Part shown: positions 1 through 8,735 of the stretch, piece after piece
Layout of the letters: each line of letters begins with the position of its first letter
How positions within the stretch are numbered: position 1 is the stretch's first letter
Origin: DASSKF01 sp035690725
GTDB taxonomy: Bacteria; Actinomycetota; Actinomycetes; Actinomycetales; Dermatophilaceae
Assembly (NCBI GenBank): GCA_035690725.1
Contig: DASSKF010000032.1
Location: 1 to 14,570, forward strand
DNA length: 14,570 nucleotides
Reading direction: 5' to 3'
The notes under the pieces: model-generated
The model's input: the letters and a program-made list of their open reading frames with translations, nothing else
Told to the model about the DNA's origin: nothing
The model's database searches: none
Position numbers and translations under genes: made by a program

Positions 1-563
1 CGGTCGGGCAGGGCCTCGGCCGCGATCTTCTCCTGCAGCTTGACGATCCCCTGCAGGAGCGCCTCGGGCCGGGGCGGGCAGCCCGGCACGTAGACGTCGA
101 CCGGGACGACCTGGTCGACACCCTTGGTCACGCTGTAGGAGTCCCAGTAGGGGCCGCCGCTGTTGGAGCAGGCGCCGAAGGAGATGACGTACTTCGGCTC
201 GGGCATCTGCTCGTAGAGACGCCGCACGGCCGGGGCCATCTTGTCGGTGACGGTCCCGGACACGACCATCAGGTCGGCCTGGCGCGGACCGGGCGCGAAC
301 GGGATGACGCCGAGCCGGATGAAGTCGTGGCGTGCCATGGACGTGGCGATGAACTCGATGGCGCAGCAAGCGAGTCCGAAGTTGAACACCCACAGGCTGT
401 AGCGCCGGCCCCAGTTGAGGACCACCTTGATCGGGCGCGGGGCGAGGGCACCGAGCGGGCCGGCGCCGCGGTGGTCGAGGTCGTCGGCGGCCGAGCCGTC
501 TCGCAGCGCCTGCGACGTCGCTGGTGGCGGGCCGATGCGGGGCGTGGGCAGGTCGACGGTCAT
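1..563 (-). CDS. nuoB: NADH-quinone oxidoreductase subunit B, second-locus type (3' end truncated by window)
   Basis: Peripheral-arm subunit of complex I that carries the terminal [4Fe-4S] cluster N2 and hands electrons to quinone. The 187 visible residues contain the family cluster ligands Cys66-Cys67 (GLACCAIEF), Cys132 (SFGACSNSGG) and Cys162 (VPGCPPRPE), with the usual spacing. An N-terminal stretch of about 45 Pro/Ala-rich residues precedes the conserved core starting near IKVVLNWGRR. The ATG at 561-563 lies one base after the nuoA stop and has a GAGGTGG ribosome site about 7 bases upstream, so it is coupled to nuoA. The segment RLYEQMPEPKYVISFGAC resembles cyanobacterial/plastid NdhK more than the usual actinobacterial main-operon NuoB. 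Because nuoM/nuoN at the right end run in the same direction, this gene must belong to a separate nuo cluster. The last residues and stop are outside the window. Confidence 0.95.
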   Translation of the reverse strand, partial: MTVDLPTPRIGPPPATSQALRDGSAADDLDHRGAGPLGALAPRPIKVVLNWGRRYSLWVFNFGLACCAIEFIATSMARHDFIRLGVIPFAPGPRQADLMVVSGTVTDKMAPAVRRLYEQMPEPKYVISFGACSNSGGPYWDSYSVTKGVDQVVPVDVYVPGCPPRPEALLQGIVKLQEKIAAEALPD

Positions 564-564
564 G

Positions 565-924
565 TCACAACCACCTCAGCAGTCCGCGTCGCCACGCGTG
601 CACGAGGCCGATGAGCAGCACGCCGACGAAGATCCCCATCTCGACGACCGAGGCGATCCCGAGGTCGGCGCTGCGGATCACCGTCGCCCACGGGAACAGG
701 TAGACGGCGTCCACGGCGAAGATGACGTAGAGGAACGCGTAGACGAAGTAGCGCACCTGCGTCTGCGCCCAGTCGACCCCGACCGGGTCGACACCGGACT
801 CGTAGGTCGTCAGCTTGCCGGCGGTGGGCACGTGCGGCGCGAGCGCGCGCCGTGCCCCCATGCCGGCGACGAACAGCAGCACGCCGGCCACGACACAGGC
901 ACCGACCACCGCGTACGACTCCAT
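565..924 (-). CDS. nuoA: NADH-quinone oxidoreductase subunit A, second-locus type
   Basis: Small membrane subunit of complex I at the junction of the peripheral and membrane arms. The 119 residues match the family length (about 120). Three hydrophobic helices are visible at roughly 4-24, 58-80 and 90-110. The signature TYESGVDPVGVDWAQTQVRY (residues 40-59) is followed by YVIFAVDAVYLFPWA, which carries the conserved acidic residue in helix 2. The ATG at 922-924 was chosen because it gives the normal N-terminus; upstream codons in the same frame have no family match. No Shine-Dalgarno sequence precedes it, but a TAGGCT -10-like box sits 7 bases upstream, suggesting a leaderless message. The gene is 55 bp downstream of the carboxylase gene on the same strand and one base from nuoB. 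It probably heads a second nuo cluster that continues left. Confidence 0.93.
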   Translation of the reverse strand: MESYAVVGACVVAGVLLFVAGMGARRALAPHVPTAGKLTTYESGVDPVGVDWAQTQVRYFVYAFLYVIFAVDAVYLFPWATVIRSADLGIASVVEMGIFVGVLLIGLVHAWRRGLLRWL

Positions 925-931
925 GACGGCG

Positions 932-937
932 AGCCTA
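932..937 (-). promoter_or_regulatory. candidate -10 box for a leaderless nuoA transcript
   Basis: On the minus strand TAGGCT (TANNNT pattern) ends 7 bases before the nuoA ATG, so initiation would fall at or next to the A of the start codon. No ribosome-binding sequence is visible, which fits a leaderless message, common in actinobacteria. No convincing -35 is present. This is inference from spacing. Confidence 0.4.
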
Positions 938-943
938 GTCAAC

Positions 944-962
944 CCGGGCGCGACAGGCCCGG
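944..962 (-). terminator. hairpin between carboxylase gene and nuoA
   Basis: CCGGGC, 7-base loop, GCCCGG: a 6-bp GC stem 18-36 bases beyond the carboxylase stop codon. There is no T-tract. It could terminate or attenuate carboxylase transcription ahead of the nuoA promoter. Confidence 0.35.
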
Positions 963-979
963 AAGGTGAGCCGCCGGGC

Positions 980-3900
980 TCAGTCGCGCTCGAGGGTGGC
1001 GATGATCTTCGGACGCAGGTCGGCCGCCGCGATGACCGCGTCGACGGAGCCGACCTCGACGGCGCGGTGGATGCTGTGCACCCGGTCGAACTCCGCGGCG
1101 ACCTCACCGATCTTCTCCGCCCGCACGCTGGTCCGCAGGTCGGCCAGGTCGGCGGTGAGCCGGACCCGGTCACTGCCCGAGGAGCTGTTGAGCTGGGCCT
1201 CGAGCCCCTTGACCCGCGGGTCCTCCGCGGTGCGGGCGTCCACGTCGCGGGAGAAGACGACGGCCGCGGCGGGGGCGCCGCCGAGGACCGAGGCGAACGA
1301 CCCCTCGACGGCCAGCACCGTCATCTGCGGGTTGAGCGCCTTGGAGAAGACCACGAACGCCCCACCGTGGTAGCGCGACACCACCACGAACACGATCGGG
1401 CCGTCGAAGTTGACGATGGCGCGCCCGATCTCCGCGCCGTACTCGAGCTGCAGGTTGCGCATCGAGTCCGGGGACCCGTCGAAGCCGGACAGGTTGGCGA
1501 GGACGACCACCGGTCGGTCCCCCGACGCGGCGTTGATCGCGCGGGCGACCTTCTTCGACGACCTCGGGAAGAGCGTGCCCGCGGTGTAGGTGTCCGGTCC
1601 GTCCGTGGGCGGGAAGCCTCGGCGCGGCACCGCCTTCGACTCGATCCCGACCAGGCACACCGGCCGGCCGCCGAGGTGGGCGTCCCAGACGACCGACGTC
1701 TCCGCGTCGACCATCCCGGCCCACCGTTCGAGCGTGGCGTGGTCCTGGTCGACGACCGACTGCATGAGGGTGCGCATGTCGAACGGCTTCTTGCGGTCCG
1801 GGTTGGTGCTCGCGGAGAAGATGTCCCCGACGGTCGTGAAGTCGCTGCCCTCGGCGTCGTGCGGGAACGTGGTGACGTCCCGGTCCACCGGGTCGCTGGT
1901 CCGCACCCGTCGCGGCCCGGCCTCCCCCGGGGCGACGTAGCTGTGCTCATAGTGCGCCATGACGACGTCGCGCGCCCCCGCCAGGTCGGGCGCCCAGTAC
2001 TGCGCCTGGCCGTTCGGGCCCATGATGCGGTCGTAGCCGCCGATCCCGTAGTTGTCCTCGGCGCTGACCCCACCCGAGAAGTCGAGCGACTGCTTGCCGG
2101 TGAGCACCATCGCGCTGTCCGGGGTCATGACGAGGATGCCCCGGGTGTGCATGAGCATCGTCGCCTCGGCGTTCCAGTAGGGCTGGGCGCCGACGTTGAT
2201 GCCGGCGACCACGATGTTGATCTCACCGCCACCCTGGGTGAACTCGACGATGCGCTTGAGCGCCCGCGCCACCCAATCCATGTTCTCGGTGCCGGAGTCC
2301 ATGGCGATCCGGGCGCCCGCGGACACGGCGTACCACTCGACCGGCACCCCGAGCCGGTCCGCCAGGTCGATCGCCGCCACCACGCGCGCGCACTCCGGCT
2401 CGGAGAGCGCGCCGAGCGCCTTGGTCGGGTCCCCGCAGAGCAGCACGCGGGTGACCCCCTCGGGGTGCAGGTCGGTCGGGGTGGACACGAGGCCGACGAT
2501 GATCCCCGCCTTGTTCAGGCCGTAGGGGCGGTCCACCGGCACGAGGTGGCCGGCGTCGTCGAGGTCGTACTCAGTCGTCGTCCCCCCGCGACCGGCGAGG
2601 AACGACGCCAGCTCGTAGGGGTAGACGGTGCCGCGGCGGCGCGCCCGCTGGACCTTCTCGGCATACGCGTCGAGCGGGGCGAGCGGCGTGGTGGGGGGCG
2701 GCTCGATGGAGGTCTCGATGCCGGACCCGGGCTGTCCGGTGAACCGGGCCACGATCGGCTCGGCAGTGCCGTCCGGGCCGGCGACCCGGCCCTGCACGGC
2801 CACCTCCTCCACCGCTGCGCCGGCGGCCAGGGGCGCGATCCGGCTGCGGAGGGCGGTCATCTCCTCCACCGGGGCCTCGACGACCGGCCACAGCTGCACC
2901 CAGACCAGGTTGGCGTCGAGCCGTCCGGCCGTGGCGCCGAGCGCCGAGCGCCCGCGCCGGATCGCCTCGAGGCAGTTGGCCACCGCTCGCTCGACGTGCG
3001 GCAGGGAGGTGACGGTGCCCGTCTCGTCGCGCAGCACGGAGACCTGGCGCACCTGCATCATCGCGACGAGGCGCTGGTCGGAGGGGTTGCCCCTGGCGGT
3101 GCAGTGGTAGAGCAGCACGTCCTCGGGGGCGGCGAGCCGCTGCACCTCGAAGTTGCGCAGCCGCCACAGGTTGAGCCGCCGCCCGACCATCGGGTGCATG
3201 CCGCGGACGAGCCGGTCCTCCTCGACGCCGCCGTCATCGTGCTGGCTCGCGGCTCCGGCGACGTCGCCGCTGGCGGGGCGGAAGGTGAAGTAGCCGAGCG
3301 GCCCCGGGCGGCCGGTGCACACCGCCACGGCGACCCGTCGCACCCCGCCGCCGAGGTCGAGCGCGCGCACCCGGTCCCGGAGCAGCCGCGCGGCCTCGTC
3401 GGCCTCCTCGGGGGCGTCGGGCCACGCCAGGTAGAGGTCGGCGACCGCCTGCTGCCCCTCGGCCCGCCGGCCGACCTGGTCGGTCATCTCACGGACGAGG
3501 TCGCTGCCGGCGGCCAGCTCCTCGACCCGGCCGACCGTGGACACCAGGTGGGTGGGCCGGTCGTCCAGCACGTAGTCGGCGGTCGCGAACGGCCGGCCGT
3601 CGACCGACGTCTCGCGCACCGCGGTGAGCGCGTGCTCGCGGTAGTGCCGGCGGATGAGCACCTCGAGCATCGGCTCGTTGTCCGGGACGCCGGCCACCAG
3701 CCGCTCGCACAGGAAGCCGGCGATCCGCTCCGGGATGGCGGTGAGCGCCTCGATCCGGTCGGCCCGGTCCGGCACGTCGGGATCGGCCGCCAGGGTCGCG
3801 AGCTGGGCGCGGGCGTCGGCGAGGACGCCGGCCCGCTCCGCGTCGACCGCGGGCTGGTCGAACCACCCGAAGCGGACGCTGCGGGCGAGGTCGGCGACGA

Positions 3901-6520
3901 CGGGGAAGCGCCGCTGGCTCGCCCGGGCGAGCCGGTCGAGGGCGTCCCGGGCGGCCCCGGCCAGCTGCGCGCCCGGCGCCGGCTCGCGGCTCCACCGCTC
4001 GAGCAGGCCGGACCCGATGGCCACGTCGGGCGCCGTGCGCTGCTGGGCCAGGAACATCCGGAACACGGCCTCCTCGAGGGCCGGGGTCCGGTCGAGGCTG
4101 TCGATCCCGTAGTGCCGCAGCACCCGCAACAGCTTGGTGCGGAACGACTCCGGCAGCTTGCCGCGGTCGGGGTCCAGGCTCTGCAGGTAGGCGTGGAAGT
4201 GCTCCCGCGGGCTGTGCACCGCCAGCTCGGTGTGCTCCTCCTCCGAGGCCGGCCGGTTGCGGCTCAGGTCGGCGAAGTCGGACAGGACGTCCAGCAGGGC
4301 GATGTCGCTGGCGAGGACGCTCGCGTCGCCGCCGGCCACCAGCTCGTCCCGGGCCGTGAGGTACTCCCGCAGGGTGCTGCCGCCGTCGGCCTCGTCGACG
4401 TCGTGGCCGAGCAGGATGGCGGTGAGGTCGGCGCCGCGTCCGGCGAACCGCTCGGCCGGTGACCGTCGGCCGTCGCCTCCGGTCGGGAGCCCGAGGTCGA
4501 CGCCCTCGGTCACCGCCTCGGCGGTGTCCTCCTCGCCGGTGGGCTCGAGCCGCACCAGCGGCGCGCCGGTCTCGACCTGGCTGCCCGTGCTGACCAGGAG
4601 CTCACGGACGGTGGCCGGGTACGGCGCCGGCAGCACGGTCTCCATCTTCATGCTCTCCAGCACCAGCACCGGCGCACCGGCCTCGACCGTGTCCCCGACG
4701 GCCACCGGGGTCGCCACGACGAGCGCCGGCGCCGGGGACCGCAGTACGCCGCCCTCCTCGCGGGTCACCCGGTGCATCACGCCGTCGACCTCGACGAGGT
4801 GGACCGGTCCGTGGACGGCCGAGAGCACCCGGTGGGTGGACCCGCCGACGGTGAGCCGGGCGGCGTACTGGTCCAGCCGCTCCACCGTGGCCTCCACAGC
4901 GGACCGGTCACCGTCCGGGGCGTCCACGGTCACCCGGAACCGGTCCGGCCCCACCTGCAGCACCGTGACCGCGTAGGCGAGACCGCGCAGCTTGAGCTCG
5001 GTCGGCCGCCCGACGCTGTGCTGCACCTGGGGCCGGCCACCGCGCGCCGTCTCGAGCAGGCGGGCCCGCTCGACCGCCTCCTCCTCCTCGTAGGCCTCGA
5101 TGCCCGCCATGACCAGCGCGAGCCCGCTGTGCCGGGAGGACACCAGCCGCCCCTCGCTGCGGACCCGGTCGATCCAGCCGGTGTCCGCCGTCCCGTCGAT
5201 GACCTCAGGCTGCGCCAGCAGGTCGAGGATGAACGACTTGTTGGTGGCGCCGCCGTCGATGACCACCTGCGTCTCCACCATCGCCCGGCGCAGCCGCGCC
5301 AGGGCCTCGTCGCGGGTGGCGGCGTGGGCGATGACCTTGGCGATCATCGAGTCGAACTCCGCCGGGATGGTGTCTCCCTCACCGACACCGGTGTCGACCC
5401 GGACCCCCGGCCCGGCAGGCAGGACGAGCAGGTCGATGTGGCCCGGCGCCGGGGCGAAGTCCCGGTCGGGGTCCTCGGCGTTGAGCCGTGCCTCCACCGC
5501 GTGCCCGCTCTCGGTGGGGCGCTCGCCCTCGAGGCGGCCGCCGGCGGCGACGTGCAGCTGGAGCTTGACCAGGTCGGTGTCGGTCGTCACCTCGGTGATG
5601 GGGTGCTCGACCTGCAACCGCGTGTTGACCTCGAGGAAGGCGAAGGTGCCGTCGACCGGCTGGAAGAGGAACTCCACGGTCCCCGCGCCGGCGTACCCGA
5701 CCGCGAGCGCGAGCCGCTCCGCGCTGTCCTTGAGCAGCTGGGCCTGCTCGGCCCTCATGACCGGGGAGGCGGACTCCTCGATCACCTTCTGGTTGCGCCG
5801 CTGGATCGAGCAGTCCCGCACACCGATCGCCCACGCCGTGCCCTGGCCGTCGGCGATGAGCTGGACCTCGACGTGCCGGGCGCCGGTGACCAGCTTCTCG
5901 AGGAAGACCACGCCCGAGCCGAAGGCCCGCTCGGCCTCGTCCCGGGTCCGCGCGTAGGCGTCGGCCAGGTCTTCGTCGGACGCCACCTTGCGGATGCCGC
6001 GGCCGCCCCCGCCAGCGGTGGCCTTGAGCATGAGGGGGTAGCCGATCCTGGCAGCAGCGTCCGTGGCGTCCGCCAAGGTGTCCACCCCGCCCCGGCTCCA
6101 CGGCGCGACGGGGACGCCGACCTCCTCCGCGAGCAGCTTGGAGCCGATCTTGTCGCCCAGCTTGCGCATCGCCTCGGCGCTCGGGCCGACGAAGGTCACC
6201 CCGAGCCGCTCGCACAGGTCGGCGAAGCGCGGGTCCTCGGCCACGAAGCCCCACCCGACCCAGGCGGCGTCCGCCCCGCTCTCGACGAGCGCGCGCTCGA
6301 GCACGGCGTAGTCCAGGTAGGGCCGGTCGGCCGCGGGACCGAGGCCGTAGGCGTGGTCGGCCTCGCGGACGAACATCGCCCGCCGCTCGCCCTCGGTGTG
6401 CAGGGCGACCGTCTCGATCCGGTGCCCGTCCGGGCCCGCCGCCGCGTTGAGGTCGCGCACCGCGTGGATGAGCCGCATGGCCGACTCGCCCCGGTTGACG
6501 ATGGCGATGCGCGAGAACAT
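980..6520 (-). CDS. single-chain multidomain acyl-CoA (acetyl/propionyl-CoA) carboxylase
   Basis: Biotin-dependent carboxylation of an acyl-CoA (acetyl-CoA to malonyl-CoA, or propionyl-CoA to methylmalonyl-CoA), all steps on one 1846-residue chain. Domains in order: biotin carboxylase 1-450 (IAIVNRGE; ATP lid KATAGGGGRGI at 166-176; RDCSIQRRNQKVIEE at 235-249; NTRLQVEHPITE at 299-310; GHAVEARLNAED with Arg345); biotin carrier about 590-660 with LESMKMETV, biotinyl Lys625; a long central region 680-1290; carboxyltransferase about 1290-1840 (SAGARIAM; LANLSGFDGSPDSM; SRYHGGAFVVFSKALNP). The BC stretch GWGFVAEDP...LGDKIGSKL...VPVAPWS and central blocks such as LRNFEVQRL and RRHYREH resemble eukaryotic ACC rather than split bacterial AccA/AccD. 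The ATG at 6518-6520 has a GGGAGG site 6 bases upstream; the frame stays open further upstream, but that sequence has no family match. The substrate cannot be decided from sequence alone. Most actinobacteria use separate alpha and beta carboxylase subunits. From memory, a similar multidomain ACC is reported in Saccharopolyspora. Confidence 0.92.
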   Translation of the reverse strand: MFSRIAIVNRGESAMRLIHAVRDLNAAAGPDGHRIETVALHTEGERRAMFVREADHAYGLGPAADRPYLDYAVLERALVESGADAAWVGWGFVAEDPRFADLCERLGVTFVGPSAEAMRKLGDKIGSKLLAEEVGVPVAPWSRGGVDTLADATDAAARIGYPLMLKATAGGGGRGIRKVASDEDLADAYARTRDEAERAFGSGVVFLEKLVTGARHVEVQLIADGQGTAWAIGVRDCSIQRRNQKVIEESASPVMRAEQAQLLKDSAERLALAVGYAGAGTVEFLFQPVDGTFAFLEVNTRLQVEHPITEVTTDTDLVKLQLHVAAGGRLEGERPTESGHAVEARLNAEDPDRDFAPAPGHIDLLVLPAGPGVRVDTGVGEGDTIPAEFDSMIAKVIAHAATRDEALARLRRAMVETQVVIDGGATNKSFILDLLAQPEVIDGTADTGWIDRVRSEGRLVSSRHSGLALVMAGIEAYEEEEAVERARLLETARGGRPQVQHSVGRPTELKLRGLAYAVTVLQVGPDRFRVTVDAPDGDRSAVEATVERLDQYAARLTVGGSTHRVLSAVHGPVHLVEVDGVMHRVTREEGGVLRSPAPALVVATPVAVGDTVEAGAPVLVLESMKMETVLPAPYPATVRELLVSTGSQVETGAPLVRLEPTGEEDTAEAVTEGVDLGLPTGGDGRRSPAERFAGRGADLTAILLGHDVDEADGGSTLREYLTARDELVAGGDASVLASDIALLDVLSDFADLSRNRPASEEEHTELAVHSPREHFHAYLQSLDPDRGKLPESFRTKLLRVLRHYGIDSLDRTPALEEAVFRMFLAQQRTAPDVAIGSGLLERWSREPAPGAQLAGAARDALDRLARASQRRFPVVADLARSVRFGWFDQPAVDAERAGVLADARAQLATLAADPDVPDRADRIEALTAIPERIAGFLCERLVAGVPDNEPMLEVLIRRHYREHALTAVRETSVDGRPFATADYVLDDRPTHLVSTVGRVEELAAGSDLVREMTDQVGRRAEGQQAVADLYLAWPDAPEEADEAARLLRDRVRALDLGGGVRRVAVAVCTGRPGPLGYFTFRPASGDVAGAASQHDDGGVEEDRLVRGMHPMVGRRLNLWRLRNFEVQRLAAPEDVLLYHCTARGNPSDQRLVAMMQVRQVSVLRDETGTVTSLPHVERAVANCLEAIRRGRSALGATAGRLDANLVWVQLWPVVEAPVEEMTALRSRIAPLAAGAAVEEVAVQGRVAGPDGTAEPIVARFTGQPGSGIETSIEPPPTTPLAPLDAYAEKVQRARRRGTVYPYELASFLAGRGGTTTEYDLDDAGHLVPVDRPYGLNKAGIIVGLVSTPTDLHPEGVTRVLLCGDPTKALGALSEPECARVVAAIDLADRLGVPVEWYAVSAGARIAMDSGTENMDWVARALKRIVEFTQGGGEINIVVAGINVGAQPYWNAEATMLMHTRGILVMTPDSAMVLTGKQSLDFSGGVSAEDNYGIGGYDRIMGPNGQAQYWAPDLAGARDVVMAHYEHSYVAPGEAGPRRVRTSDPVDRDVTTFPHDAEGSDFTTVGDIFSASTNPDRKKPFDMRTLMQSVVDQDHATLERWAGMVDAETSVVWDAHLGGRPVCLVGIESKAVPRRGFPPTDGPDTYTAGTLFPRSSKKVARAINAASGDRPVVVLANLSGFDGSPDSMRNLQLEYGAEIGRAIVNFDGPIVFVVVSRYHGGAFVVFSKALNPQMTVLAVEGSFASVLGGAPAAAVVFSRDVDARTAEDPRVKGLEAQLNSSSGSDRVRLTADLADLRTSVRAEKIGEVAAEFDRVHSIHRAVEVGSVDAVIAAADLRPKIIATLERD

Positions 6521-6564
6521 GCGGAACCTCCCGGTCGGGCTGGACGACTCACTCCGGTCGGGAC

Positions 6565-6594
6565 ATGATCCCGCCGCCGCGAGCCTGCCACCAA
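6565..6594 (-). promoter_or_regulatory. weak candidate promoter for the carboxylase gene
   Basis: On the minus strand TTGGTG (6589-6594), 18-base spacer, then GATCAT (6565-6570), a partial match to the housekeeping consensus. Initiation would give a leader of about 40 bases containing the GGGAGG ribosome site. The match is poor; treat as a lead only. Confidence 0.22.
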
Positions 6595-6606
6595 AGAGGC
6601 ATGACC

Positions 6607-6624
6607 CGCGAGTAGCCCCTCGCG
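6607..6624. promoter_or_regulatory. inverted repeat CGCGAG-N6-CTCGCG
   Basis: Perfect 6-bp arms around a 6-base centre, an 18-bp dyad of the size bound by small dimeric repressors. It lies 13 bp upstream of the candidate carboxylase -35 and overlaps the next palindrome by 2 bp. Confidence 0.4.
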
Positions 6625-6632
6625 ACGCGTCG
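6623..6632. promoter_or_regulatory. 10-bp perfect palindrome CGACGCGTCG
   Basis: Perfect palindrome that bridges the flanking dyads, sharing 2 bp with the left one and 3 bp with the right one. A GC-rich 10-mer palindrome is not rare by itself; its position between two longer dyads makes it notable. Confidence 0.3.
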
Positions 6633-6659
6633 GACAGGAATAAACCCGGGACTGTCCGA
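6630..6659. promoter_or_regulatory. inverted repeat TCGGACAG-N14-CTGTCCGA, candidate operator
   Basis: Perfect 8-bp arms 14 bases apart, centre-to-centre distance 22 bp (about two helical turns), as expected for a dimeric regulator touching one DNA face. The centre is AT-richer than the surroundings. The right arm ends immediately before the GGAAT element at 6660, so a bound protein could touch or block RNA polymerase at korA. The regulator is not identifiable. Confidence 0.5.
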
Positions 6660-6686
6660 GGAATTGCCGGCGGCATCGGCCGGTTG
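6660..6686 (+). promoter_or_regulatory. candidate sigma-R/sigma-H-type promoter for korAB
   Basis: GGAAT (6660-6664), exactly 18 bases, then GTTG (6683-6686). This fits the consensus GGAAT-N18-GTT of the actinobacterial thiol-oxidative-stress ECF sigma factors (SigR of Streptomyces, SigH of mycobacteria). Initiation a few bases after GTTG would give a long leader (about 180 bases to the ATG at 6873, about 85 to 6777). This is a pattern match only. Confidence 0.35.
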
Positions 6687-6872
6687 CACCGAGCGGACGC
6701 GTTGACCGGGCGAGCACCGGGTAGGACGTCAGCGAGAACGAGGAAGCGTGCCCAGTAGCATGGAAGAGGTGCCCCGATGGCTGCCACCGACGCGCCGCCG
6801 ACCGGAGAAACCGCGGCGGCGCCTAGGAGGTCACGGGACAATCGTCGACGGAAGCCTGGTGAGACGGTAGAC

Positions 6873-8731
<1,859 letters not shown>

Positions 8732-8735
<4 letters not shown>

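Larger units (their letters stand above)
6521..6872. other. divergent intergenic control region between carboxylase and korA
   Basis: This is a 352-bp gap with no convincing gene. It separates the carboxylase gene (leftward) from korA (rightward), so one region may control both transcripts. It holds a carboxylase ribosome site (GGGAGG on the minus strand near 6526-6531), a weak minus-strand promoter candidate, three adjacent dyads (6607-6659), a sigma-R-like promoter (6660-6686), a possible TAGCAT -10 box (6756-6761), a 36-codon open frame (6760-6870) and an alternative korA start (6777). The DNA is less GC-rich around 6637-6645 than anywhere nearby. Confidence 0.8.

Noticed and set aside
815..4462. 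A very long open frame on the plus strand opposite the carboxylase, and another at 4772-6568
   Set aside because: Composition is Asp/Arg/Gly/His/Pro-rich with no family motif. It is the antisense shadow expected in DNA with extreme GC at third codon positions; the minus-strand carboxylase motifs are unmistakable.
6702..6727. TTGACC...TAGGAC as a housekeeping promoter for korA
   Set aside because: The spacer is only 14 bases and the -10 lacks the final T, so it was not listed as a feature.
6822..6830. AGGAGG at about 6823-6828 as the korA ribosome site
   Set aside because: No start codon lies at a usable distance; the next in-frame ATG is more than 40 bases away.
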